Positions 1-6,015 of a stretch of 6,124 nucleotides of DNA are shown in pieces. The position numbers and the translations under genes were made by a program. Source of the DNA: Anaerolineae bacterium (GTDB lineage: Bacteria; Chloroflexota; Anaerolineae; Anaerolineales; E44-bin32). The notes beneath the pieces were generated by a model. That model was not told the DNA's origin. It searched no databases and saw only the letters and a list, made by a program, of their open reading frames with translations. Within the stretch, counting starts at the first letter, position 1, and every line of letters starts with the position of its first letter. The DNA is taken from positions 1-6,124 of the forward strand of contig DAOVIK010000110.1 in the NCBI GenBank assembly GCA_030673735.1. The letters run 5' to 3'.

Positions 1-1776
1 CCAGGGCATGCCGCGCTCGCCAATACGCTTCATCTTTCAGCACTGAAAGCACGCGTCTCCGTTTTGGACAGCCTCCTTGGTGGATCTGGAGAGGGAATTG
101 GCTCTAACAACTGGGTGATATCTGGAGCGCTCACATCAACCGGCGCCCCGATATTGGCCAATGACCCCCACCTCGGCATAGAGATGCCTTCCATCTGGTA
201 CGAGGTCGGCCTGCACTGCTATCCCGTCAGCGATGCCTGCTCCTTCAGCGTCATAGGATACTCATTTGCCGGAGCGCCGGGCGTGATCCTCGGTCACAAC
301 GACCACATCGCTTGGGGTGTGACTAACGTCGGGCCCGACGTGCAAGATCTCTACATCGAAAAAATCAACCCGGATAATCCGATGCAATACGAGGTCAATG
401 GGGAATGGGTGGACATGATGGTCGTCGAAGAGGAAATCCTCGTTGCCGGCGGAGAAACTGTCCCCATCACTATTCGCTACACCCGCCATGGTCCCATCAT
501 CTCGGATGTGCACGAAGGTGCAGGTGCGCTTGCAGAAACCACCAATCTCGATCTTCCCACTCCGTTCGCCGTGAGCTTGCAGTGGACGGCACTCGAGCCT
601 GGTCGCGTGTTGAGCGCCGTCGTGCAGTTCAATAGGGCCCAGAATTTCGATAGCTTCCGTGATGCTCTGAGGGGCTTCGCAGCACCATCTCAGAATTTCG
701 TCTACGCCGATATCGAGGGCAACATCGGCTACCAGATGCCGGGACGGATCCCCATCCGCGCCAGCGGAGATGGACTATTCCCCTCGCCAGGTTGGGTGGA
801 CGATTATGAGTGGACCGGCTACATCCCCTTTGACGAACTGCCGTTTGCATACAATCCGAGCCGCGGCTATATCGTGACCGCCAACCATGCTGTTGTAGGC
901 CCGGAATACCCCTACATGATCAACAAAATGTGGGCCTACGGCTTCCGCGCCAGCCGGATCATCGAAATGATCGAAGCTGAAGCCAATCTATCACCGCAAG
1001 ACATGCAGACCATTCAGGGAGACAACCACCACGCCATGGGGCCAATTCTCGTCCCGATGCTTGACCAGTTGGCTTTTCAGGATTCACAGTTGACCGATAT
1101 GGTTGCGTTCCTGCAGGGCTGGGATTTCCAGAACGACATCGATTCGGCCGAGGCTGCGCTGTTCAATGCCTTCTGGCGCAACCTGTTGCTGACGGTCTTC
1201 GCTGATGAGCTCGACCTCGACGACGTGCCTTCGGGCGGCCGCGCATTCGTGATTATCGAGAACTTGCTGGCGGACCCGGACAACGCCTGGTGGGACGACG
1301 TTCAGACATCCGAAACCGAGGATCGTGACAGCGTGCTGCGGGCGGCATTTTCCGCCGCTGTGGCCGAAATGCAGGACCGATTCGGATCTAACACTGACAA
1401 CTGGAGTTGGGGAGAGCTTCACGGGTCAACGTTCCGCAATGCCACCTTGGGAGAATCGGGCATCGGACCCATCGAAGCGCTCTTCAACCGTGGCCCCTTC
1501 CCTACAGCCGGCGGAGGAGCTATCGTCAACGCCAACGGCTGGACAGAGTCTGAAGGCTACCAGGTGGATTGGGTCCCATCCATGCGCATGATCGTCGATA
1601 TGTCAGACTTGGGCAGTTCGCTCGGCATTACCACGACCGGCCAATCCGGCCACGCTTACCACCCGCACTACATCGACATGGCCGATCTGTGGCGCACCAT
1701 CCAGTACCAAGAACTGCTGTGGACGCGGGAGGAGGTAGAGGCCGGAGCCGCAAGCCTACTGATCCTGACACCCTGA
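1..1776 (+). CDS. Penicillin acylase family (penicillin amidase) Ntn-hydrolase, 5'-truncated by the window
   Basis: The frame is open from base 1, so the gene begins upstream and TTG 64 is not its start. The product is a penicillin/acyl-homoserine-lactone acylase-type amide hydrolase. Such proteins are exported precursors that cut themselves into alpha and beta chains; the new beta-chain N-terminal residue is the nucleophile. Here the processing site is GIG|SNNW, with the nucleophilic Ser at codon 103-105. The beta chain is 557 residues, normal for the family. Other family signatures visible are LANDPHL after the nucleophile, a GHNDHIAWGVTN segment, QNFVYADIEGNIGYQMPGRIPIR-type sequence near 690-760, TANH (codons about 877-888; its Asn is the expected oxyanion-hole residue), and a C-terminal SGHAYHPHY followed by W and a ...LTP end. 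No frameshift or internal stop is seen. Substrate (beta-lactam, acyl-homoserine lactone, other N-acyl amide) cannot be assigned; the signal peptide and most of the alpha chain lie outside the window. Confidence 0.95.
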   Translation, partial: PGHAALANTLHLSALKARVSVLDSLLGGSGEGIGSNNWVISGALTSTGAPILANDPHLGIEMPSIWYEVGLHCYPVSDACSFSVIGYSFAGAPGVILGHNDHIAWGVTNVGPDVQDLYIEKINPDNPMQYEVNGEWVDMMVVEEEILVAGGETVPITIRYTRHGPIISDVHEGAGALAETTNLDLPTPFAVSLQWTALEPGRVLSAVVQFNRAQNFDSFRDALRGFAAPSQNFVYADIEGNIGYQMPGRIPIRASGDGLFPSPGWVDDYEWTGYIPFDELPFAYNPSRGYIVTANHAVVGPEYPYMINKMWAYGFRASRIIEMIEAEANLSPQDMQTIQGDNHHAMGPILVPMLDQLAFQDSQLTDMVAFLQGWDFQNDIDSAEAALFNAFWRNLLLTVFADELDLDDVPSGGRAFVIIENLLADPDNAWWDDVQTSETEDRDSVLRAAFSAAVAEMQDRFGSNTDNWSWGELHGSTFRNATLGESGIGPIEALFNRGPFPTAGGGAIVNANGWTESEGYQVDWVPSMRMIVDMSDLGSSLGITTTGQSGHAYHPHYIDMADLWRTIQYQELLWTREEVEAGAASLLILTP

Positions 1777-1785
1777 GTACGGAAG

Positions 1786-1819
1786 AAACCGCAGGGATGA
1801 GATTCATCCCTGCGGTTTT
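1786..1819 (+). terminator. Strong intrinsic terminator after the acylase gene
   Basis: A perfect 15-bp stem starts 10 bases after the acylase stop codon. The left arm is 1786-1800 (AAACCGCAGGGATGA), the loop is GAT, and the right arm is 1804-1818, running into TTTT at 1816-1819. If the innermost A-T pair opens, the loop is five bases. The stem is GC-rich in the middle and has A-rich and T-rich feet, as expected for Rho-independent termination. It marks the end of the acylase transcript and separates it from the downstream gene. The T run is short (four), so efficiency is inferred. Confidence 0.9.
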
Positions 1820-2020
1820 GATTCCCAATAGATGGCAGGAATGCCGGAAGCCTCTTCCAGAGATGCCTGCAATGTAGGAAGACGATATAATCTCTTCCTG
1901 GTGTTCACTCCGCAAAAGATGGCCAGATACCACTGTGTCATCATATGAGGGGAATAGCTCGTCATCGAAAGGTGAAACCGGAAAGCTTCAATCTGCTGCA
2001 AGCTGCGATCGCACGCATAA
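1820..2020. other. Intergenic spacer, no supported gene
   Basis: About 200 bases between the acylase terminator and the deacetylase-like gene. Short open frames exist on both strands (for example ATG 1832 plus, about 38 codons), but none has a ribosome binding site or recognisable protein character. The stretch contains a perfect TATAAT at 1886-1891 and a 10-bp perfect palindrome at 2004-2013, described separately. I do not recognise a riboswitch or small RNA here. Confidence 0.6.
1886..1891 (+). promoter_or_regulatory. Possible -10 box for the deacetylase-like gene
   Basis: A perfect TATAAT lies 130 bases before ATG 2021. No TTGACA-like -35 is found 16-18 bases upstream, and there is no TG extension, so this may be chance. 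If real, it would give a leader of roughly 120 nucleotides. Confidence 0.25.
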
Positions 2021-2968
2021 ATGATAAAACGCCAAGAATCAACTCCTGGAACTTCTCGCAGAAGCTTCTTGAAGCTCGCTGCAGCCGCGCTTGGATCGCT
2101 GCTCACTGCGGGTTCGTCCCCCTTCTACACCCCCTTCCCAGGGAACAAGGAACCGCCGCCAGAAGAACCGAGTAACCTTTTCCTACGTGGGCTAGCCAGA
2201 CGCAAGCGCGTACGAATACAGGGAGCAGCAAGCAGAGCCCCGGCCCTCGAGTTCCATGGCGACAGCTACACCTTGGGAGGTGGTGGATACAGCATGAATC
2301 CTGAGACCTTCGAGTATCTGATGGAATGGTTTCAGAAGAACGACGTCTGGGCAATGACGGCCGATGAAGTCGTGGGGTTCATCAATGGCACGATGGAAAT
2401 GCCTGCACGCTCTGTCATTCTCACCACGGATTCGGGCAACACCTCCCAGGGCTCATTGTCGAGAATGATCCCTGTGCTGCAGCAGACCGGCATGCACTTC
2501 ATCAGCTTCATCTGGACGGAGAACATGGAGCCCAGCGAGCATGACCTTTGCGCTGGAAACCGCTGCTGGGAGGCATTTCAAGAAGCGCTAGAATCTGGGG
2601 TCTTTTCGTTCGGGACACATACGGAATCACATCGCGATTTCGCCAACCTGACATACGATCAGGGGATCCAAGACATCCTGCAGTCCACCATGGAGATCGA
2701 GGATAATATCGGCATCAGATCAAAGCTTCTTTCTTGGCCCTTCGAGAGCTATCCAGGCTGGGCAAGTCAACTCGAAGATCACGGCTTCGAAGGTGGATTT
2801 GCCGGCAACTCCAGATTCGCAATGGCATACAACGTGGTTCTCTTCAATGAGCCCATGCGCTGGTCCATACCGAGAGTCCTCCCCCCCAATCCCGGAACTC
2901 TCACTTCCGGCCGTCCAAGCGGGTTGACAATTGAAGAGATGATGGTGATGTTCTCGGATGGATTCTAG
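2021..2968 (+). CDS. Tat-exported polysaccharide deacetylase-like (NodB homology domain) protein with a variant metal motif
   Basis: 315 residues. The N-terminus carries a twin-arginine motif SRRSFLK (residues 12-18) followed by a hydrophobic Ala/Leu stretch to about residue 30, so export in folded form by Tat is predicted. There is no lipobox Cys. A Pro/Glu-rich and then basic linker (about 40-70) leads to a carbohydrate esterase 4 / PgaB-like NodB domain: LEFHGDSY (77-83), VILTTDSG (132-139), the second motif HTESH (200-204), and WPFES (239-243), matching the YPYG-type motif of the PgaB branch. The usual TFDDG is TTDSG: the presumed catalytic-base Asp137 is kept, but the position of the metal-binding Asp is Ser138. 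Activity is therefore uncertain. ATG 2021 is the only plausible start because TAA 2018-2020 stops the frame just upstream and no later ATG precedes the Tat motif. No Shine-Dalgarno is visible. The C-terminus looks complete. Family call is firm; substrate (peptidoglycan, poly-GlcNAc, other) is unknown. Confidence 0.85.
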   Translation: MIKRQESTPGTSRRSFLKLAAAALGSLLTAGSSPFYTPFPGNKEPPPEEPSNLFLRGLARRKRVRIQGAASRAPALEFHGDSYTLGGGGYSMNPETFEYLMEWFQKNDVWAMTADEVVGFINGTMEMPARSVILTTDSGNTSQGSLSRMIPVLQQTGMHFISFIWTENMEPSEHDLCAGNRCWEAFQEALESGVFSFGTHTESHRDFANLTYDQGIQDILQSTMEIEDNIGIRSKLLSWPFESYPGWASQLEDHGFEGGFAGNSRFAMAYNVVLFNEPMRWSIPRVLPPNPGTLTSGRPSGLTIEEMMVMFSDGF

Positions 2969-3033
2969 TATCCTGGCATTAGTACAGAGGATTCCCCAGC
3001 AATCCCAAGAAGCACTCAATCAGGCGCAAGAGA

Positions 3034-3072
3034 GAGTATCTCGCAATCGCGCAGACGCAGCTTGCGATACTC
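3034..3072. terminator. Bulged hairpin in the convergent spacer, possible weak bidirectional terminator
   Basis: The left arm GAGTAT (3034-3039) plus CGCAA (3042-3046) pairs with TTGCG (3062-3066) plus ATACTC (3067-3072). This gives 11 pairs with a two-base bulge (3040-3041) and a 15-base loop that can itself pair GCG with CGC. It lies between the ends of two converging transcripts, where a terminator is expected. No T run follows on either strand, so it is not a classical intrinsic terminator; it could be an mRNA 3'-end stabilising structure. Confidence 0.35.
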
Positions 3073-3094
3073 CGAGCGCTCTCGCACGCCGATC

Positions 3095-3310
3095 CTAAAA
3101 GAGCAATACCTTCTCTGTGACGAGCAAGCAGAGTAGGCCTACAACCACAACGGTTCCAAGAAGAATGAGTGAAACCACGAACCGCTGCCCCGCCGACATA
3201 CCCAGGAATTCACGGGGAGGTGGCGCCTCGAGGTAATCTCCGAAAGCGCTGTCTTCCAATTCACCAAAATAGGCCGCATCGTCCAGTGGATCTCTCACCT
3301 TGTTAAACAT
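3095..3310 (-). CDS. Small single-pass membrane protein of unknown function
   Basis: 71 residues. The N-terminal third (8-28) is acidic. It is followed by a Pro-rich PPPREFLGMSAGQRF segment (30-44), then one strongly hydrophobic stretch (about 44-65, VVSLILLGTVVVVGLLCLLV) and a short C-terminal tail ending EKVLLF. This predicts one transmembrane helix with a cytoplasmic N-terminus if the positive-inside rule is applied to the Arg residues at 33 and 43. Reality is supported by an AGGAGG ribosome binding site six bases before the ATG, by its position 25 bases after birA on the same strand, and by the sensible amphipathic design. I do not know its function; the PPPREFLGM...QRF pattern gives an impression of a recurring small protein in Chloroflexota, but I cannot confirm this here. 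No link to biotin is visible beyond adjacency. Confidence 0.8.
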   Translation of the reverse strand: MFNKVRDPLDDAAYFGELEDSAFGDYLEAPPPREFLGMSAGQRFVVSLILLGTVVVVGLLCLLVTEKVLLF

Positions 3311-3316
3311 CGCCGA

Positions 3317-3322
3317 CCTCCT
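3317..3322 (-). promoter_or_regulatory. Strong Shine-Dalgarno (AGGAGG) for the small membrane protein
   Basis: The minus strand reads AGGAGG, then six bases, then ATG at 3310. It is one of the best ribosome binding sites in the window and fixes the start of a gene that would otherwise be doubtful because of its size. It lies between the birA stop codon and the small gene. Confidence 0.85.
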
Positions 3323-3335
3323 GAGCGAGTGCTAT

Positions 3336-4127
3336 TTATCCAAGTTCAAGATCAAGCGGGTGCAGACGCATACCCCCAATCCCAACATTGATCTCACCCG
3401 AATCCGTCATCAACCGAAGCCTTCCATCCGGCTTTACCCGTACAAGGGTCCCTCGAATGATCTCTTCCCCTCCTACCAGCTCGATCTCCCGTCCGCGGAA
3501 AGCAAGTCCGTCATTGATCCGGCCTATCAGCTCCTCGGATCCCAGCCGCGGCCACCAACGGGCTATGCCCTCCAATATCCCGAGTAGAAGGACCATCCGA
3601 TCGACGCTCTTCCCCAATCCAGTTTCGACGCAGGTGGCCGGATAGTCAAGCTGCTCTTCAGGTGGAACCGAGGCAATCCGCACATTGACACCAATGCCCA
3701 CCACCAACGAAGTAAGATCCGTGCCTTCCCAGGCGGCTTCGACCAGCACACCTGCTGTCTTCCGCCCTCCAATCAAGACGTCGTTGGGCCACTTGATCTC
3801 GGCCTTGATTCCTTCTTTCAGCACCCCTTCCTGGATCGCCAGAGCTGCCATGCACCCCACAACGCCTACACGGTTCTGCATCGACCGCTCTGGCCGAAGG
3901 ATCAGGCTCAGCGCCAATCCAGTCCCCTTGGGTGTCAGCCAGCGCCGATCTCCCCTACCCCTGCCAGCAGTCTGTTCATCGGCCACAACCAGGGTTCCAT
4001 GCGGCGCATCGCCCTTGGCCAGTTCCTTTGCGAAGTCGTTCGTCGATCCGATGGTCTCAAAGAAATGAAACGGCTGGCCAAGCCCTCGAACCGGAAGCAT
4101 GGACTGCAAGCGTGCCTCATCAATCAT
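3336..4127 (-). CDS. birA: Biotin--[acetyl-CoA-carboxylase] ligase, monofunctional (group I BirA)
   Basis: 263 residues. It activates biotin with ATP to biotinyl-5'-AMP and transfers it to the Lys of biotin carboxyl carrier domains in the cytoplasm. Family motifs are in order: STND (28-31), the biotin/AMP-binding loop GRGRGDRRW (55-63), KWPNDV (112-117, containing the expected catalytic Lys), GIGVNV (144-149), and a C-terminal SH3-like domain (about 206-256). There is no N-terminal winged-helix domain (E. coli BirA is about 320 residues), so it should not itself repress biotin genes. ATG 4127 is chosen because the catalytic domain starts shortly after it. No Shine-Dalgarno precedes it; instead TACAAT lies six bases upstream, suggesting a near-leaderless message. 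It is the first gene of a two-gene minus-strand unit with the small membrane protein and is divergent from the HIT gene. Confidence 0.95.
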   Translation of the reverse strand: MIDEARLQSMLPVRGLGQPFHFFETIGSTNDFAKELAKGDAPHGTLVVADEQTAGRGRGDRRWLTPKGTGLALSLILRPERSMQNRVGVVGCMAALAIQEGVLKEGIKAEIKWPNDVLIGGRKTAGVLVEAAWEGTDLTSLVVGIGVNVRIASVPPEEQLDYPATCVETGLGKSVDRMVLLLGILEGIARWWPRLGSEELIGRINDGLAFRGREIELVGGEEIIRGTLVRVKPDGRLRLMTDSGEINVGIGGMRLHPLDLELG

Positions 4128-4133
4128 GGCTGC

Positions 4134-4139
4134 ATTGTA
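4134..4139 (-). promoter_or_regulatory. Candidate -10 box of birA, implying a near-leaderless mRNA
   Basis: The minus strand reads TACAAT, six bases, then the birA ATG. A -10 at this distance would place transcription start at or next to the start codon. No good -35 is found at 16-18 bases spacing (about 4156-4163), which weakens the call. Confidence 0.35.
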
Positions 4140-4148
4140 CCCACAGAT

Positions 4149-4161
4149 GCACGAGACGTGC
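4149..4161. repeat. Perfect inverted repeat in the divergent promoter region, possible operator
   Basis: GCACG (4149-4153), AGA, CGTGC (4157-4161): 5-bp perfect arms with a 3-base spacer. It sits between the candidate birA -10 and the -35 of the HIT gene, a place where a dimeric regulator could act on both genes. It does not match the BirA, BioR or BioQ operator patterns that I know. A 5+5 repeat can occur by chance. Confidence 0.3.
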
Positions 4162-4168
4162 CAGTCGG

Positions 4169-4197
4169 TTCACACTTGGCGCTTTCTTTGCTACAAT
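4169..4197 (+). promoter_or_regulatory. Sigma-70-type promoter of the HIT gene
   Basis: TTCACA (4169-4174) and TACAAT (4192-4197) each match the consensus hexamers at five of six positions with an ideal 17-base spacing. Transcription would start near 4204, giving a leader of only about eight bases before ATG 4212. This fits the absence of a Shine-Dalgarno there. Confidence 0.55.
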
Positions 4198-4211
4198 CCA
4201 CTGGGAATCCC

Positions 4212-4703
4212 ATGAAGCATATTTGGTCCCCATGGCGCATGGAATACGTGGAAAAGAACACTGAGCAAGGCGTCTGCCTCTTCTGTGACCAACTCGCCCA
4301 GCCCGATGGGCCGGAGAATCTGATTCTACACCGCGGCGAGCATGCATTCGTAATCCTCAATCGCTACCCCTACACAAATGGTCATATGATGGTTGTGCCC
4401 TTCGAACATAAACCTTCCTTCGATGCTTTGGACGAGAAGGTCCTTGCAGAGGTGATGATTCTTGCATCAGAAGCTCTCGTCGTTCTGCGTGAAGCTTACG
4501 GGGCCGAATCCTTCAACGTTGGAGCCAACATCGGCACCGCTGCTGGTGCCGGCGTTGCTGATCATGTGCACATGCATGTGCTTCCCCGCTGGAAGGGGGA
4601 TACGAGCTTTATGACCACTACCGGCGAAGTGCGCGTCATCCCCGAGGCCCTGGAAAGCACATACGCCAGGCTTCAAGCTGTTTGGAAGAACCGTCGCAAA
4701 TAG
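4212..4703 (+). CDS. HIT (histidine triad) family nucleotide hydrolase/phosphorylase
   Basis: 163 residues. Histidine-triad enzymes hydrolyse or phosphorolyse nucleotide anhydrides such as Ap4A or AMP-lysine through a nucleotidyl-His intermediate. The triad is HVHMHV (H118, H120, H122), with H120 the expected nucleophile. Upstream are CLFC (22-25), with His44 suggesting the zinc site common in this branch, and HAFVILNRYPYTNGHMMVVP (44-63), a typical HIT substrate-binding core. The N-terminus MKHIWSPWRMEY resembles the actinobacterial/Chloroflexota Ap4A phosphorylase-like HIT group. The frame is open back to 3999, but that part is antisense to birA. ATG 4212 is chosen because the family N-terminus begins there and the promoter ends just before it. 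No Shine-Dalgarno is present. The physiological substrate is not determined. Confidence 0.92.
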   Translation: MKHIWSPWRMEYVEKNTEQGVCLFCDQLAQPDGPENLILHRGEHAFVILNRYPYTNGHMMVVPFEHKPSFDALDEKVLAEVMILASEALVVLREAYGAESFNVGANIGTAAGAGVADHVHMHVLPRWKGDTSFMTTTGEVRVIPEALESTYARLQAVWKNRRK

Positions 4704-4710
4704 AACCCAG

Positions 4711-4733
4711 GACCGATCTCGGTCGGCCCTTTA
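4711..4733 (+). terminator. Possible weak terminator after the HIT gene
   Basis: GACCG (4711-4715), loop ATCT, CGGTC (4720-4724), with TTT (4730-4732) five bases after the stem. The inverted repeat is perfect, but the stem is short and the T tract is poor and displaced. It may reduce rather than stop read-through into the thiolase gene, which starts 59 bases after the HIT stop. Confidence 0.35.
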
Positions 4734-4749
4734 TCATTTCTAGATAAGT

Positions 4750-4758
4750 GGAGAGGAG
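4750..4758 (+). promoter_or_regulatory. Shine-Dalgarno of the thiolase gene, deciding its start
   Basis: GGAGAGGAG ends four bases before ATG 4763; the first GGAG is nine bases from it. A GTG at 4748 in the same frame would put this site at the start of the coding region, so ATG 4763 is preferred. Confidence 0.8.
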
Positions 4759-4762
4759 CACT

Positions 4763-5971
4763 ATGAGTTCAGACCATAATCCCCGAGAACCCGTCATCCT
4801 GAGCGCTGCCCGAACTCCTATGGGCAGGTTCCAGGGGGCGCTCTCGCCGCTCTCGGCAACACGGTTGGGAGCAGCTGTTGTGAAGGCCGCCGTTGAAAGG
4901 GCTGGATTGAAGAAGCTGGAAGAAATCGACGAGGTCCTGATGGGCAATGTTGTGTCCGCCGGATTGGGTCAAGCACCTGCCCGGCAGGCAGCCATCTTCT
5001 CCGGACTGCCTCCGACGGTCGGAGCGACCACGATCAACAAGGTCTGTGGCTCCGGATTGAAGGCGTGCATGATGGCAGCTCAGGCGATACGAATTGGAGA
5101 TGCTGATCTGATTGTGGCCGGGGGCATGGAGAGCATGAGCAACGCGCCGCACATAATTCGCGGCCGCAAAGGTCTCTCCTATGGCCATCAAGAGCTTACC
5201 GACGCTTTGCTTCTGGATGGATTGTGGGACCCGTTCGAAGATTGGGTGATGGGGATGGCCGCTGAATACATCGCCGACGAGTACGAGGTTACACGTGAAG
5301 CCATGGACCGCTGGGCACTCGAAAGCCATCAAAAGGCCATCGAAGCCATCGACGCCGGCAAATTCGAGGCCGAGATTGCGCCCCTCGAAGTGCCGGGGAG
5401 GAAAGGCAAAGTCACGCTCGTGGAGCAAGACGAAACACCGCGCCGCGACACCTCACTCGAGAAACTAACTTCGCTCAGGCCGGTCTTCAAGAAGGACGGC
5501 AAGGTGACGGCAGGCAACGCTCCTGGACTGAACGATGGTGCTTCTGCCTTGGTCATCTGCAGTCGCGAGAAGGCCGAGGCTTTGAAATGCAAGCCCATGG
5601 CACGCATCGTGGGCTACGCGCAGGCGGCGGTACCACCCAAGGAGCTTTTCATCGCTCCCGCAAAAGCAATTCCTCTGTTGGCTGAGAAGACCGGCTGGGC
5701 TTTTGATGAGATCGACTTGATCGAGTTGAATGAAGCTTTCGCTGCCCAAGTGCTTGCCGATGGATATGCTCTTGCAGAAGAAGGATGGGATTGGGAGAAG
5801 GTCAACGTCAATGGCGGTGGAATCGCCCTTGGCCATCCGATTGGCGCATCCGGAGCCCGTGTACTGACGACGCTGATCTATGCCCTCAAGGATCGCGGAT
5901 TGAGCAAAGGCATGGCTTCTCTCTGCCTCGGTGGTGGTGAGGCGGTAGCCATGGCAATCGAATTGGAATAG
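4763..5971 (+). CDS. atoB: Acetyl-CoA C-acetyltransferase (biosynthetic-type thiolase, acetoacetyl-CoA thiolase)
   Basis: 402 residues, the usual thiolase length. It condenses two acetyl-CoA to acetoacetyl-CoA, or cleaves acetoacetyl-CoA in the reverse direction, in the cytoplasm. All signatures are present: SAARTPMGRFQGALS (14-28), INKVCGSGLKA (91-101) with the acyl-accepting Cys95, GGMESMS (120-126), TAGNAPGLNDGASA (249-262), NEAFAAQ (323-329), GGGIALGHPIGASGAR (351-366) with His358, and CLGGGEA (388-394) with the general acid/base Cys388. It is followed after 44 bases by a 3-hydroxyacyl-CoA dehydrogenase start, so the two probably form an operon for butanoyl-CoA, polyhydroxybutyrate-precursor or short-chain beta-oxidation metabolism. 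The direction cannot be told. Chain-length preference (acetoacetyl- versus longer 3-ketoacyl-CoA) is inferred from overall resemblance. The symbol is by family, not proven orthology. Confidence 0.93.
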   Translation: MSSDHNPREPVILSAARTPMGRFQGALSPLSATRLGAAVVKAAVERAGLKKLEEIDEVLMGNVVSAGLGQAPARQAAIFSGLPPTVGATTINKVCGSGLKACMMAAQAIRIGDADLIVAGGMESMSNAPHIIRGRKGLSYGHQELTDALLLDGLWDPFEDWVMGMAAEYIADEYEVTREAMDRWALESHQKAIEAIDAGKFEAEIAPLEVPGRKGKVTLVEQDETPRRDTSLEKLTSLRPVFKKDGKVTAGNAPGLNDGASALVICSREKAEALKCKPMARIVGYAQAAVPPKELFIAPAKAIPLLAEKTGWAFDEIDLIELNEAFAAQVLADGYALAEEGWDWEKVNVNGGGIALGHPIGASGARVLTTLIYALKDRGLSKGMASLCLGGGEAVAMAIELE

Positions 5972-6015
5972 CGACAACCAAATAGGACAAGCGAAAGCAA
6001 ACGGAGTATCAGAAC

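Noticed and set aside
2004..2013. GCGATCGC as a cyanobacterial HIP1 element.
   Set aside because: I noticed only this one copy; HIP1 is diagnosed by very high frequency, and the gene content does not suggest a cyanobacterium.
1945..2013. Possible riboswitch in the spacer (GGTGAAACCGGAAAGC region).
   Set aside because: No complete conserved core or pairing scheme of a known riboswitch class could be laid out, and the downstream gene is not a typical target.
1804..2106. Minus-strand open frame of 100 codons across the spacer and the deacetylase 5' end.
   Set aside because: It begins inside the Tat-signal coding region, runs into the terminator, and has no recognisable protein features or ribosome binding site.
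4134..4197. BirA-type biotin operator, because TTGTAC and CTACAA occur as inverted halves upstream of birA.
   Set aside because: The halves are about 50 bases apart rather than the 14-16 of known BirA operators, this BirA lacks a DNA-binding domain, and the motifs are better read as -10 boxes.
3999..4211. Upstream extension of the HIT reading frame (71 extra residues).
   Set aside because: It is antisense to the 5' part of birA, crosses the divergent promoter, and the family N-terminus begins exactly at ATG 4212.
4748..4762. GTG 4748 as thiolase start.
   Set aside because: It would bury the Shine-Dalgarno in the coding region; ATG 4763 has correct spacing and the family start.
4769..5428. 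Long minus-strand open frame (219 codons) opposite the thiolase.
   Set aside because: It is a shadow of a clearly conserved thiolase; its composition (Cys, His and Arg-rich) is typical of antisense frames.
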